Of a stretch of DNA of 23,929 bases, positions 1-8,194 are shown one piece after another. The position numbers were made by a program, and so were the translations under genes. Origin of the DNA: Vampirovibrionales bacterium. Lineage in GTDB: Bacteria; Cyanobacteriota; Vampirovibrionia; Vampirovibrionales; JAGQHJ01. How positions within the stretch are numbered: the first letter of the stretch is position 1; each line of letters begins with the position of its first letter. The notes beneath the pieces were generated by a model. The model did not search any database. It was given only the letters and a program-made list of their open reading frames with translations, and was not told where the DNA came from. The stretch covers positions 1 to 23,929 of the forward strand of contig JANWKX010000109.1 of the NCBI GenBank assembly GCA_025451145.1, read 5' to 3'.

Positions 1-1
1 C

Positions 2-184
2 TCTATGGGGAAGCCAACATGGCTTATGCTCTCCTATACCAGTGATTGGCGATGGTTTCGGGACAGGGCTGATAGCCCCTGGTATCCTGCCATGCGTTTA
101 TTTCGTCAACCCCAATATGGCGATTGGGAGTCGGTGATTGAAGCCATTTGTGGTGAGCTGGCTCACTTGAACGAAAAGCCTTGA
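2..184 (+). CDS. C-terminal fragment of a TPR-containing glycosyltransferase (O-GlcNAc-transferase/SPINDLY-like)
   Basis: The reading frame is open from the window edge to a TGA at 182-184 and gives about 60 residues. The fragment contains the run DWRWFRDRADSPWYPAMRLF, followed by RQPQYGDWESVIEAI. From memory of the family, a Trp-rich stretch with DSPWYPxMRLFRQ and then GDW is characteristic of the C-terminal end of large bacterial tetratricopeptide-repeat proteins that end in a glycosyltransferase-like domain; it lies near the sugar-nucleotide site. The N-terminal TPRs and most of the transferase domain lie outside the window, so activity cannot be judged. It converges on the cupin gene on the other strand, 15 bp away, with no obvious terminator hairpin between them. 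Confidence 0.7.
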   Translation, partial: SMGKPTWLMLSYTSDWRWFRDRADSPWYPAMRLFRQPQYGDWESVIEAICGELAHLNEKP

Positions 185-199
185 TGGAAATCTCCTGGG

Positions 200-598
200 T
201 TACTGGCCAAGGGTTTCCCGTTGATAATCATCTTGAAAACGAACAATATCGTCTTCTCCGAAGTACTCACCCAGTTGGACTTCAACGAACTCAACCGGAC
301 TGTCTGTGGAATTGGCGATGCGATGCTTGGTTTCCTTTGGAATAAAAATATAATCCCCTTTTTGTCGGGCGAGGGTCTCCTCGCCAACGGTGACCTCGGG
401 AGTGCCTTGGGTGATAATCCAGTGCTCTTCACGCTGATGGTGAAGTTGGAGGCTCAATCGATGGCCTGGCAAGACCTGAATCTGCTTGACCTTGTAGTTA
501 GGCAAGTCCATCAAAACCGTAAAACTGCCCCAAGGTCTCTCTTCGGTGTAGAGCCCTGGAGATCCGGTTCCGGGAAAAGCCTTCATATCTTGGGTCAT
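200..598 (-). CDS. Cupin-fold protein, mannose-6-phosphate isomerase type II-like
   Basis: This 132-residue single-domain cupin resembles the stand-alone or C-terminal isomerase domain of ManC/AlgA-type proteins, which interconvert mannose-6-P and fructose-6-P for GDP-mannose synthesis. The hallmark appears at residues 21-65: RPWGSF, then PGHRLSLQLHHQREEHW, holding the metal-binding His/Glu set of cupin motif 1 (around H53, H54, E58, H59). Cupin motif 2 is GDYIFIPKETKHRIAN (81-96), with H92 as the last metal ligand. The ATG at 598 has an AGGA Shine-Dalgarno 8 nt upstream. No nucleotidyltransferase domain is attached, so this is the short form. The neighbouring glycosyltransferase fragment suggests use in surface-glycan sugar supply, which is an inference. 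The cupin family call is firm; the exact substrate is less certain. Confidence 0.85.
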   Translation of the reverse strand: MTQDMKAFPGTGSPGLYTEERPWGSFTVLMDLPNYKVKQIQVLPGHRLSLQLHHQREEHWIITQGTPEVTVGEETLARQKGDYIFIPKETKHRIANSTDSPVEFVEVQLGEYFGEDDIVRFQDDYQRETLGQ

Positions 599-864
599 AG
601 GGTGTATCCTAACTTTGAATAGACCTGAAGTCCTGAATCGCCATTATCGATTTATTCTAGTCGAGTTGCCGGAGTTGTACAATGGCCTCTTGATTTCGAT
701 GGGCCTTTATCAAAGGGCGTTCAATGCCTCTAATGGCTTCTGATGCGGATTTAAACTGATGAAGATGTTAACCTTTTGACATAATACTTGAGGAAGATGA
801 CTCTGTCAGGTAGTTTAAATCATGCACAAAGCCAGTTATTAAGTTAATGTGGAGAACTGCGTTC

Positions 865-1563
865 ATGAGCCCTTCCTTGATGGAGCGTCCAGTGTTGCAA
901 GCAGCACCTGAGATTTGTATCCCGGATGAGCACTGCCACGAGAAGTGTGAACGCACTGAAGCGACTGAAGAAGCGCGTCACTGGTTATCCCAAAAAATCA
1001 TCAAATCCTATGTCAGCAGTTTAAATTTCTGTCTGGGCGAACTGGGCTGGGTCCCCATGAGTATTCTGGAAATCGGATCCGGCAACGGCGATTTATTATC
1101 CTATCTGGCTCAGACCTTTATGAGCGCCCATGTGGTTGGGGTGGAGTTTGAGGCCAAAAAGATAGAAGCTGCCAAGGCCAATAATTGTTGCCGAATCCAA
1201 TTTGTGGAGCTAGAACCCTCTGAAACCCTGCCCTTTGAATCCAACAGCTTTGATCTGGTCATTAGCCATGGGGCTTTGTCCACATCCCCCTTGCCCAGAC
1301 ACTTAATCAGCGAAATGTCTCGGGTGAGCGCAGAAGGAATGATACTTTCGGCCCAAGGGGCCTTGCCCTATAAATGGTTTAAGCACCTGCCTGGGGCCAA
1401 AGAAGTCACTTTATCCGGCAATCCCATTGTGGATCAGGATGTTCGTCCGATTTCACTCTCTCAATTGAGAAACTGGGTGACCCGCTCCGGCATGAAAATT
1501 GAGTCCTATACTGCTCCATTTCCCTATCACATGTTGATGTGTCGGAAGCCTAAACAAGCTTAG
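865..1563 (+). CDS. Class I SAM-dependent methyltransferase
   Basis: The protein has 232 residues from this start. It has a Rossmann-type SAM-binding motif I, ILEIGSGNGDLLSYLA (about residues 67-82), an acidic motif II (VVGVEFEAKKIE), a motif IV-like LPFESNSFDLVISHGALS, and then a methyltransferase-11-like C-terminal half. The substrate cannot be read from the sequence. A CHEKC cluster lies near the N-terminus (about residues 24-28), and its role is unknown. The frame also opens at an ATG at 847. I prefer the ATG at 865 because GGAGA at 851-855 sits 9 nt before it, whereas nothing suitable precedes 847. The gene stands alone, with about 260 bp of non-coding DNA on each side. A TTGACA hexamer at 776-781 has no good -10 partner. 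Confidence 0.8.
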   Translation: MSPSLMERPVLQAAPEICIPDEHCHEKCERTEATEEARHWLSQKIIKSYVSSLNFCLGELGWVPMSILEIGSGNGDLLSYLAQTFMSAHVVGVEFEAKKIEAAKANNCCRIQFVELEPSETLPFESNSFDLVISHGALSTSPLPRHLISEMSRVSAEGMILSAQGALPYKWFKHLPGAKEVTLSGNPIVDQDVRPISLSQLRNWVTRSGMKIESYTAPFPYHMLMCRKPKQA

Positions 1564-1826
1564 CTTTTTTCCAATTCGCCAAGCGTGCTTTATTGAGCCC
1601 TGTGGGTTTCTATAAAACGCTTCATGATGCCTTCTAGCATCTATACTGCCTTGAACGTTTCCCCGATAAGATCTTTATTGCCATTAGCCAGGTGGCTGAA
1701 TACCTTGTGCGAGCGCCCCTTATTCTTGAAACCCCTGAGAGACCATGTGATACTGAGGGGGTATTCAAGCTGTGATCGCAGCCTGGGGCCAAGTGTCAAA
1801 GTCAAGATAAGGATGGATAAACCGCC

Positions 1827-3095
1827 GTGGAACAAATGATTCAAAACGATATTCAGTCCCTATACTCCGACAACATCCGGGACATGGAAGTGTATATTAT
1901 GTTTCGGATTGCCAAACGTGTGAATGAGTTGACACCTGAGCTGACGGCTAAAGGAAGAGCTCCGATTAAGCTGAGTATGGGCGCACCGGTCTTTGATCCG
2001 CCTCAATTCCTGATTGATAAATTAAAAGAAGCTCTTAGCGAAAAAGGCATCAATTCCTACTCTACGCCTAAAGGGGAAGGGTTTTTCGCCCAGGCCGTGG
2101 CAACCCGCATGAAAAATCGTTTTGGCGTGGATATTGACGCGAACCGGGAAGTTTGCTCCTTAATTGGATCCAAGGAGGGCTTGGCCAACATCTTTAGAGC
2201 TATGATCTCTTATCGGGCCAATCTCGATGAGCAGGATGTTGTTATGGTGCCGGATCCCGGTTATGCCTCTTACGTCGATGCCATTAAAATCTGTGGCGGT
2301 CAACCGTTCCCCATGAAGCTTTCTCCAGAGAATAAATATCAACCGGATTTTGGCGATTTATTATCTGAAATGAAGGCCCAGGGCATTACACCTAAGCGCA
2401 TTAAAGGCTTGATTCTGAATTACCCCAGTAACCCCATTGGGGCCACGGCGGGGTTGGATTATTACCAAAAAGCTGTCGATTTTTGCCGTGAGCATAACAT
2501 CTTATTGATTAGCGATTTGGCCTATGCCGAGGTCTACTTCCCTGGCGAAGAACCACCCCATAGTGTTTTGGAAATTCCAGGGGCCAAAGACATTGCTATT
2601 GAGTTTCATAGCCTCAGCAAACCCTATGGCACCACTGGCTGGCGGATGGGCTTTGCCGTGGGGCACCCGGATGCCATTGTGGCCTTGGAACGGGTCAAAG
2701 GGACCATGGATAGCGGATTGTTCAAGCCGATTCAAAAAGCGGCCGCCTTTGCCATGAACAGTCCTGAGTGCCATGAATTTGCCATGACCCAGAACAAGCA
2801 ATACCAGATTAACCAGACCAAGATGCTCCAAGGGCTGAAGTCGTTGGGTTGGCCAGTTGAACAGGTTTCTCCGCCCAAGGCGACATTTTATCTTTGGATG
2901 CCGATTCCGCCTCGATACCCGTCTGCAACTGATTTCTGCAATGATTTGATGGAAATCAGCGGGGTGGTTGCTGTTCCTGGGACTGCCTTTGGTCAATACG
3001 GCGAAGGCTTTTTCAGAATGTCCCTGGTGGATACCCCGGAGAAGCTGGAAGAAGTCATTCAGCGGATGCAAATGGATGGATTTACCTTCCACTAG
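1827..3095 (+). CDS. dapL: LL-diaminopimelate aminotransferase / class I-II aminotransferase
   Basis: This 422-residue PLP enzyme of fold type I is close to the usual length for LL-DAP aminotransferases (about 400-435). That enzyme makes LL-diaminopimelate from tetrahydrodipicolinate in one step, for lysine and peptidoglycan. Visible landmarks are the PDPGYASY run (142-149), NYPSNPIGA (198-206), the D230/Y233 pair that contacts the cofactor, the SLSKPYGTTGWRMGF box with Schiff-base Lys265, and the substrate-carboxylate Arg397 in GFFRMSL. The start is a GTG at 1827; AAGGATGGA at 1809-1817 supplies the Shine-Dalgarno, and an in-frame ATG lies at 1836. The DapL route is typical of cyanobacteria, Melainabacteria, chlamydiae and some others. 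The phosphoesterase gene follows after about 60 bp and may be co-transcribed. A general aspartate-family aminotransferase cannot be excluded. Confidence 0.85.
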   Translation: MEQMIQNDIQSLYSDNIRDMEVYIMFRIAKRVNELTPELTAKGRAPIKLSMGAPVFDPPQFLIDKLKEALSEKGINSYSTPKGEGFFAQAVATRMKNRFGVDIDANREVCSLIGSKEGLANIFRAMISYRANLDEQDVVMVPDPGYASYVDAIKICGGQPFPMKLSPENKYQPDFGDLLSEMKAQGITPKRIKGLILNYPSNPIGATAGLDYYQKAVDFCREHNILLISDLAYAEVYFPGEEPPHSVLEIPGAKDIAIEFHSLSKPYGTTGWRMGFAVGHPDAIVALERVKGTMDSGLFKPIQKAAAFAMNSPECHEFAMTQNKQYQINQTKMLQGLKSLGWPVEQVSPPKATFYLWMPIPPRYPSATDFCNDLMEISGVVAVPGTAFGQYGEGFFRMSLVDTPEKLEEVIQRMQMDGFTFH

Positions 3096-3155
3096 ACGCT
3101 TTTATTGCTTCAAAACTGAGATGCTCCGTTAACTTTGACCAGGAAAGGCTTCTTT

Positions 3156-4046
3156 GTGGCTAGAGTTAGCCCGTTTCAAAAACGATTCAACCCGCAATGG
3201 ATTCCGATAGCCCTTTTTGCCGTGTTGATGGCTTTGATTTTTCTGGTTTTCAGGACGGAAGCCTATCAACCAACAAATAAGAACCATGTGGTTGAGTTTG
3301 TCGCGGTGGGAGACACCGGTTCAGGGTCATCGGCTCAAAAGGCGATTGCCCGTGAAATGTTCAAACAATATCAAGCGTATCCCTATCCTCAGGTCTTGAT
3401 GCTGGGCGACAACCTGTATCCCGATGGCAATGTGTCCAAGTATGGCAAAAGCCGATTTCTCGATGTCTATCGGGCGTTGCTGGATGCAGGTGTCAAGTTC
3501 ATGCCGGTTTTGGGCAATCATGATACTTTGTTCGGGCATCGGCAAGCGGAAATCACCTTTTTTCAGATGCCGGGCTCTTATTACGATTTTATCCAAGGAG
3601 ATGCCCACTTTTTTGCCCTGGACACGACCCATTTTGATACCCAAGAGCGCCAGTGGTTGATTGCAGCCTTGGCCAGAGCCAAGGAGCCTTGGAAAATCGT
3701 TTATGCACACAATCCCATTTTTTCTTCAGGCATGCATGGTTCAAATGGGGTGCTACAGAAAAAACTGGAGCCGATTCTGGAACAATACCACGTCAATTTG
3801 TATTTGGCTGGGCATGATCATGGCTATGAACGAATTGCCCCAAAACATGGCGTTTACTATTTTGTTTCAGGCGGTGGCGGCGCCAGCTTAAGACCCTTTA
3901 TTCTTCATGCCAAAGGGTCGCTGGTCCGAAAGAAGGTCCATCATTTTCTGAGAATTACCCTTCAAGAGAAGACGTTCTCGTTTCAAGCCATTGATGACCA
4001 CGGCCAGGTGATTGATTCTGGCGTTCTGCCAGCAGTAGGTTCATAA
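3156..4046 (+). CDS. Membrane-anchored calcineurin-like metallophosphoesterase (purple acid phosphatase-like)
   Basis: The protein has 296 residues from a GTG at 3156. It starts with a short basic segment and one hydrophobic helix (about residues 15-32), then a complete metallophosphoesterase core: VAVGDTGSGS (Asp of block I), MLGDNLYPDG (GDN block), VLGNHD, AHNPIFSSGMHG and AGHDHGYER. All metal ligands of the two-metal site are present. The order and GNHDTLFG/GHDHGYER resemble small tartrate-resistant acid phosphatases, so a periplasmic, membrane-tethered phosphomonoesterase is likely; the substrate is unknown. The frame opens at a TTG at 3135, but AGGAAAGG at 3141-3148 lies 7 nt before the GTG at 3156, which I take as the start. 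It ends in front of a minus-strand terminator and converges on the TPR gene. Confidence 0.85.
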   Translation: MARVSPFQKRFNPQWIPIALFAVLMALIFLVFRTEAYQPTNKNHVVEFVAVGDTGSGSSAQKAIAREMFKQYQAYPYPQVLMLGDNLYPDGNVSKYGKSRFLDVYRALLDAGVKFMPVLGNHDTLFGHRQAEITFFQMPGSYYDFIQGDAHFFALDTTHFDTQERQWLIAALARAKEPWKIVYAHNPIFSSGMHGSNGVLQKKLEPILEQYHVNLYLAGHDHGYERIAPKHGVYYFVSGGGGASLRPFILHAKGSLVRKKVHHFLRITLQEKTFSFQAIDDHGQVIDSGVLPAVGS

Positions 4047-4055
4047 ATAAAGCTA

Positions 4056-4080
4056 AAGAAAAACCCGCCTTTCAGCGGGT
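4056..4080 (-). terminator. Intrinsic terminator of the minus-strand TPR gene
   Basis: Read on the minus strand, ACCCGC (4080-4075) and GCGGGT (4068-4063) form a perfect 6-bp GC-rich stem around a 6-nt loop, followed by TTTTTC (4063-4058). There is no U-tract in the plus direction, so it mainly serves the gene ending at 4112. The facing phosphoesterase gene lacks a clear terminator of its own. Confidence 0.85.
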
Positions 4081-4111
4081 ACAGGTGTGTCCAGTGGAGA
4101 TAAATCTATTT

Positions 4112-4711
4112 TTAGAGTGAGCTGACCTGGGGGGAGGCGCCGCCCTTCAGCACTTGGAAGGAGAGGCGCTTGGCCTTATCATTGGCTTGAGAACGATTCT
4201 TACAGAACTGATCCAAAAGCCCCTTGTAGGAAGAGAAGAGAAAATCCAAGCTTTCTTCATCCAGGTAGTCAATGGCTTTGTCCAAAACCCGTTGGGCTTC
4301 TCGAAAGCGTTTGAGGCGGATCAACAGGATGATTTTTTGATCAAAGAGACTAGGGAGGAGGTACTCTTTTTTATCATCAATGTGTACCAGCGCCTGGCGG
4401 CAGCATTGTAAAGCTTCTCTGAATTTGCCCATGACCTCCAACACCCCTGCTTTTGAAATATAGGCTTCAGCGAGCGTTGGGTTTAAGCGAATCGCTTCAT
4501 TGAGGGCGACCAGGGCATCCTGATCCCGGTTCAAGCAGAACAAAATATCCCCGTAAAGCACCAATGCTCTGGTATTGTGATTGTCACAGCCAAGAGCTTT
4601 TTCAACCAGCTTTAAGGCGCCTTGATAATCGCCTTGGTTAATAAACAAATCTCCTGCCGTTTTCAAATAGCGTTCAACAGAAATGTTTAAAACTTTTTTT
4701 AAGAGTTGCAT
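4112..4711 (-). CDS. Tetratricopeptide repeat protein
   Basis: This 199-residue protein is mostly helical, with at least three TPR units at about residues 14-47, 48-81 and 82-115, each with the small/large residue pattern (YLKTAGDLFINQGDYQGAL; ALVLYGDILFCLNRDQDAL; AYISKAGVLEVMGKFREAL). A degenerate fourth unit lies around 120-150 (RFREAQRVLDKAIDYL). There is no signal peptide, transmembrane helix or catalytic domain, so it is probably a cytoplasmic scaffold; partners are unknown. A GGGAG Shine-Dalgarno lies about 9 nt before the ATG. It has a strong terminator downstream and a candidate promoter about 235 bp upstream, so it appears monocistronic with a long leader. Confidence 0.85.
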   Translation of the reverse strand: MQLLKKVLNISVERYLKTAGDLFINQGDYQGALKLVEKALGCDNHNTRALVLYGDILFCLNRDQDALVALNEAIRLNPTLAEAYISKAGVLEVMGKFREALQCCRQALVHIDDKKEYLLPSLFDQKIILLIRLKRFREAQRVLDKAIDYLDEESLDFLFSSYKGLLDQFCKNRSQANDKAKRLSFQVLKGGASPQVSSL

Positions 4712-5083
4712 TTAGAACCACTCCCTTTTGTTACTGGTTGTTTCCCGTGGTTTGCAATTACTTGAATCATGGTAGCAGAGGCACTGAGAGACATGTCGGC
4801 CGTTGATTTCCCTTGAATCTCATGTCCTTTCGGGTGAATGACATGAGCTTCTATGATCTCTTGAATCATTGATTTGTTTACTCAACAAACGATACACCGA
4901 AGACAAATGCAGAAGGCTGACGGAAAAGATGAAGTTAACATTTTGTTACAATTACTGAAAACCCATGTCAACTGCGACATTAGTCCTTACTCAGCATGAA
5001 AAAATAGGCCTAATCGGCTTCGCCATAAACCAATATGAATGAGCCTGGAGGCGGATCCGATGTTACCAATCCATCGATTCGGA
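4712..5083. other. Non-coding gap between anmK and the TPR gene, with a candidate minus-strand promoter
   Basis: These 372 bp hold no credible ORF. On the minus strand a perfect TTGACA (4971-4966) is followed, after 17 bp, by a weak -10, TAACAA (4948-4943). It would start the TPR mRNA near 4936 with a leader of about 225 nt. That leader holds a 6-bp inverted repeat, TTTGTT (4873-4878) and AACAAA (4884-4889), around a 5-bp spacer. The plus strand of the promoter region reads TTAACA-TTTTG-TTACAA (4935-4951), a two-hexamer arrangement like one found before the methyltransferase gene (see findings). Confidence 0.4.
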
Positions 5084-6298
5084 TTAATGTATGAGCGATG
5101 ATTCAGGTTGCCACAAGGCCCCAAGGGATATCGGATGGGTCGCGCCTGTACATGAGGGCAGATTGTTGGGTAGTCCGAATTTCCGGGCATACCCCAGTAG
5201 GGCAAAGGCAATGGCTTCCTTGTATTTGCTGGGCACACCGTAATCTTCGTGTCGTTTTAAGGTTATCCTTAAGGGCCTGAATAGTTGCGTAAGCCGGACC
5301 ATCAGGGTTTGGTTATACACGCCGCCGCCGCCAACAATGACTTCTTGAACCGGAATGGTGGGTAAAACAAAACGTTCATAGGCTTGAACAATGCTTTGAG
5401 CGGTCAGTTCAGTGAGTGTTGCGATGATATCCATGGCGCTCAGCTTTTGTTCCCATTGTTCCAGAATCCGGTTCACCAAGGGGGCCCCAAAGAGCTCACG
5501 CCCGGTTGATTTAGGCGGCGGGGATTCAAAATAGGGATGGGCCAATAGTTCTGAAAGCAAGTCATTGGATACTTGTCCGCTTTGGGCAATTTCTCCGTTT
5601 TGATCAAAATCTTGCCCGTATAGCAAGGCCATGGCCGCATCGATCATCATGTTGCCTGGGCCGGTATCAAAAGCCATAGGCTGATGATGGGTATCATCAC
5701 GGGCAGAAAGGGCGGTTAAGTTGGCAATTCCGCCAATGTTTTGGACGGCCCTGGCTATGGATTGATCCTGAAAGAGAAGCTGGTCGGCAAAGGGAACCAA
5801 GGGGGCCCCTTGACCTCCGGCTGCCATATCTCCTGGCCTGAAGTCCGCAATCACTTCGGTCTGGCATACTTCGGCAATCACTGACGGCTCGCCAATTTGA
5901 AGGGTTGCACCGTATCTTGAAACGTTTGAGCCTGACGCTTGGGGCGGGACATGAAAGAGGGTTTGTCCATGGGAGGCAATTAAATCAACGGGATGACCGG
6001 CTTGTTTCATGTCCTGAATAAGGCCCAGGGCCGTTTCGGCAAAACAGGCGCCGATCTCGACATTCAAGAGACAGAGTGCTTCCAGGCCAATCTGTTTTTG
6101 CGCCATGACCTCCAGTAACTGCTGCCGAAGGGGAAGAGGCATGTCCTGGGTTCGCGTACCCAAAACCTGGCATTCAATCAGTTGAACCGGATCCAGGGAA
6201 AGCTGAATCCGCACACAGGCGGCATCAATACTGTCAACAGAGGTGCCTGACATCAGCCCAATGACATGGAGGGGCGGAAAAGCATTCTGTTGAGACAT
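5084..6298 (-). CDS. anmK: Anhydro-N-acetylmuramic acid kinase
   Basis: AnmK hydrolyses the 1,6-anhydro ring of anhydro-MurNAc and phosphorylates it to MurNAc-6-P with ATP, a cytoplasmic step of peptidoglycan recycling. The 404-residue protein shows the family signature GLMSGTSVDSIDAACVRI at residues 14-31, then SHGQTLFHVP (109-118), ADFRPGDMAAGGQGAPLVPF (151-170), NIGGIANLT (187-195), AFDTGPGNMMIDA (209-221), the C-terminal nucleotide-site GGGGVYN (323-329) and SKYKEAIAFALLGY (357-370). It is slightly longer than the typical ~370 residues because of the C-terminal tail and an extended loop. An AGGA Shine-Dalgarno lies 8 nt before the ATG. No murQ or nagK lies nearby. It may be co-transcribed with the yqeG pair 86 bp upstream, although that gap contains a perfect palindrome that could mark a separate control point. 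Confidence 0.95.
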   Translation of the reverse strand: MSQQNAFPPLHVIGLMSGTSVDSIDAACVRIQLSLDPVQLIECQVLGTRTQDMPLPLRQQLLEVMAQKQIGLEALCLLNVEIGACFAETALGLIQDMKQAGHPVDLIASHGQTLFHVPPQASGSNVSRYGATLQIGEPSVIAEVCQTEVIADFRPGDMAAGGQGAPLVPFADQLLFQDQSIARAVQNIGGIANLTALSARDDTHHQPMAFDTGPGNMMIDAAMALLYGQDFDQNGEIAQSGQVSNDLLSELLAHPYFESPPPKSTGRELFGAPLVNRILEQWEQKLSAMDIIATLTELTAQSIVQAYERFVLPTIPVQEVIVGGGGVYNQTLMVRLTQLFRPLRITLKRHEDYGVPSKYKEAIAFALLGYARKFGLPNNLPSCTGATHPISLGALWQPESSLIH

Positions 6299-6367
6299 CT
6301 TTAGGATCCTGGCTATTGTCTTTGAATTGAGAGGGCAGTGCGTTGAATGAACGTAATCACCCTAGAT

Positions 6368-6381
6368 TTATCTTAAGATAA
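6368..6381. promoter_or_regulatory. 14-bp perfect palindrome upstream of anmK
   Basis: TTATCTTAAGATAA is perfectly self-complementary with no central spacer. It lies in the 86-bp yqeG-anmK gap, 70-83 bp before the anmK ATG. A palindrome with no loop suits a dimeric DNA-binding protein better than an RNA hairpin. No regulator is identified and the site is AT-rich, so confidence is limited. Confidence 0.3.
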
Positions 6382-6384
6382 TTT

Positions 6385-6870
6385 TCAGCTTTGGTGGACG
6401 AAACAACGTTCCAGCTTACGGAGAAATTTCACAAATACATGCTCCTGATGCTTGGTTAAGGGATCCACCAAAATGGTTTTGGCCCCAAGGCGTTGGCCGC
6501 CCCAGATATCGGTCAAGGGGCGATCGCCCACAACCACAATTTGTTCTGGTTTCAGGTTTAAGATCTCTAAGGCCCGGTAAAGATATTTTCGCCTGGGTTT
6601 GCCAGCATTCCCAATGACAGGGATATTCAGGAGCTTTTCGGCCTCTTCCGTATAGAACCGTAAAGGATTATTACTGACCACAATCGACTTAAAGCCCTGG
6701 GCTTCAATTTGTTTGAGCCAATCGGAGACGTTATCTTCTAAAATCCCCGTATGAGGCGCCATAATGGTATTGTCCAGGTCAAAAATAAAGCCTCTGACCC
6801 CGCTTTCCCAAAGCTCCGTCAAATTAATATCTGTGACATGCTCAACAATGCGTGTGGGTTTAACGAGCAA
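6385..6870 (-). CDS. yqeG: YqeG family HAD-IIIA phosphatase
   Basis: This 161-residue protein is of the usual YqeG length (about 165-175). HAD motif I is FIFDLDNTIM (nucleophile D31, acid D33), motif II is VVSNN (64-68), motif III is the Lys of GNAGKPRRK (K91), and motif IV is VVGDRPLTDIWGG (D116, D121). YqeG proteins are phosphatases that in other bacteria are associated with ribosome assembly or phospholipid-type substrates; the substrate here is not evident. The start is a TTG at 6870 that overlaps the last 11 nt of the U32 gene, and AAGGAG at 6886-6881, inside that gene, gives a Shine-Dalgarno about 10 nt upstream. The two genes are therefore probably translationally coupled. Confidence 0.9.
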   Translation of the reverse strand: MLVKPTRIVEHVTDINLTELWESGVRGFIFDLDNTIMAPHTGILEDNVSDWLKQIEAQGFKSIVVSNNPLRFYTEEAEKLLNIPVIGNAGKPRRKYLYRALEILNLKPEQIVVVGDRPLTDIWGGQRLGAKTILVDPLTKHQEHVFVKFLRKLERCFVHQS

Positions 6871-8134
6871 CGGGAATACGCTCCTTTCGACGAATCATAG
6901 ACCATTTTAACCCTTGACTGCTAAAGGATTCGGGCGGCTTGACCCAGACCCACTGGTTGGGCTGAACAAATTCTACCGGAAAGCCTTGCAAATCAATGGC
7001 TTCATCCAAATGAAACGAAACGGTGCCTTCCGGGGTCATCCAAATCAACGGATCAGAGACCGCGAATTTGTTCCGTCCCACAATTTTGATTCGGCCCTGG
7101 GTATCCATTTCGCCTTCGGTGCTGGCCACAAAGACAGCTTGAGGTTCGGATTGTGAGCTACTGTATTGATAAGCCTTTCCACCAGGCTTACCTTGCAAAA
7201 AGCCATCGGTAAACCCACGATTTCCGGTATCCATTAATTCAGATTCCCATTGAGCAACCTGATCGGACGGCAGAACGCCGTGAGCTTCATAATAATCCAA
7301 GGCTTCCCGGTAGACCCGACCGATGGTCGAGACATAATGAACGCCTTTGGTCCGGCCTTCCACTTTTAGCGAGCAAATGCCGGCTTCAATAATCTGGGGA
7401 AGATATCGAACCAGGCACAAATCTTTAGAATTGAGTAAATAGGTGCCCTTTTCATCTTCTTCCAGGGTATAGACCTCATCAGGGCGATTTTTCTCGACAA
7501 CATCAAACTCCCATCGGCAACTGTTACCGCACATGCCTTTGTTGGAGTTTTTGGTGTTATCGGTCAGGTAATCACTGATGACGCATCGGCCGGAGTAGGC
7601 GACACACAAAGACCCGTGAACAAAGCATTCCAGCTCCAGATCCGGAATGCGTTCATGGATTTCAGCCATTTCCCGAAGGGGGACCTCACGCGCCAGAATC
7701 ACCCGTTCCACACCATTGTCTTGCCAGAACTTGCAGGCTCTGTAATTGAGGGTATTGGCCTGGGTACTCAAATGGATTGGGAGATTGGGGGCAAATTCCT
7801 GGGCCAGGTTGACCACGCCAGGATCACTAATAATCAGGGCATCGGGTTTGATATCGGCCAGTTGTTCCAAATGCGGAATCATCCTGTCGATATCCCGGTT
7901 CCCAGCGAAAATATTGAGCGTCACGTATGCCTTCACCTGGTGTTGATGGCAATAGTCAATATGGGAGGCCAGATTCTCCGGGGTAAACTGTTCTCCTTTA
8001 GAGGGGGTTCTCAGGCTTGCCATGGGGAGCCCTAAATAAACGGCATCAGCGCCATAGGCAACTGCGTATCTCAATTTTTCAGGATCGCCTGCGGGCAAGA
8101 GAAGTTCTGCTGTATTGGACATAGCCTGTTTCAC
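6860..8134 (-). CDS. U32 family protein, TrhP/YegQ-type (prephenate-dependent tRNA uridine hydroxylation)
   Basis: The protein has 424 residues. The N-terminal TIM-barrel-like part begins AELLLPAGDPEKLRYAVAYG, with GADAVYLGLPMASLR as in YegQ/TrhP. The U32 signature spans residues 170-186 (CFVHGSLCVAYSGRCVI). Cys177, Cys184, Cys202 and Cys206 form the four-cysteine set thought to hold an iron-sulfur cluster. U32 proteins were first annotated as peptidases; members of the TrhP branch are required for 5-hydroxyuridine at tRNA wobble positions, which is family knowledge. The C-terminal domain (330-424) is beta-rich. The start is a GTG at 8134 with GGAAG just upstream, and an in-frame ATG at 8122 is an alternative. 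It shares a 60-bp divergent promoter region with the DUF881 gene. Confidence 0.85.
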   Translation of the reverse strand: MKQAMSNTAELLLPAGDPEKLRYAVAYGADAVYLGLPMASLRTPSKGEQFTPENLASHIDYCHQHQVKAYVTLNIFAGNRDIDRMIPHLEQLADIKPDALIISDPGVVNLAQEFAPNLPIHLSTQANTLNYRACKFWQDNGVERVILAREVPLREMAEIHERIPDLELECFVHGSLCVAYSGRCVISDYLTDNTKNSNKGMCGNSCRWEFDVVEKNRPDEVYTLEEDEKGTYLLNSKDLCLVRYLPQIIEAGICSLKVEGRTKGVHYVSTIGRVYREALDYYEAHGVLPSDQVAQWESELMDTGNRGFTDGFLQGKPGGKAYQYSSSQSEPQAVFVASTEGEMDTQGRIKIVGRNKFAVSDPLIWMTPEGTVSFHLDEAIDLQGFPVEFVQPNQWVWVKPPESFSSQGLKWSMIRRKERIPVAR

Positions 8135-8194
8135 TTTTCTTCCGGTTTCTTTTAAAATAAATTTTAGCCCAGAGACAGATTTTAAGAAACGAGC

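Noticed and set aside
847..864. ATG at 847 as the methyltransferase start
   Set aside because: No upstream Shine-Dalgarno; GGAGA at 851-855 points to the ATG at 865 instead.
768..956. 62-codon minus-strand ORF overlapping the methyltransferase start
   Set aside because: It overlaps the start of a well-supported gene and has no ribosome-binding site or recognisable motif.
1624..1839. 71-codon plus-strand ORF before dapL
   Set aside because: No Shine-Dalgarno, no recognisable features, and it overlaps the dapL start; treated as chance.
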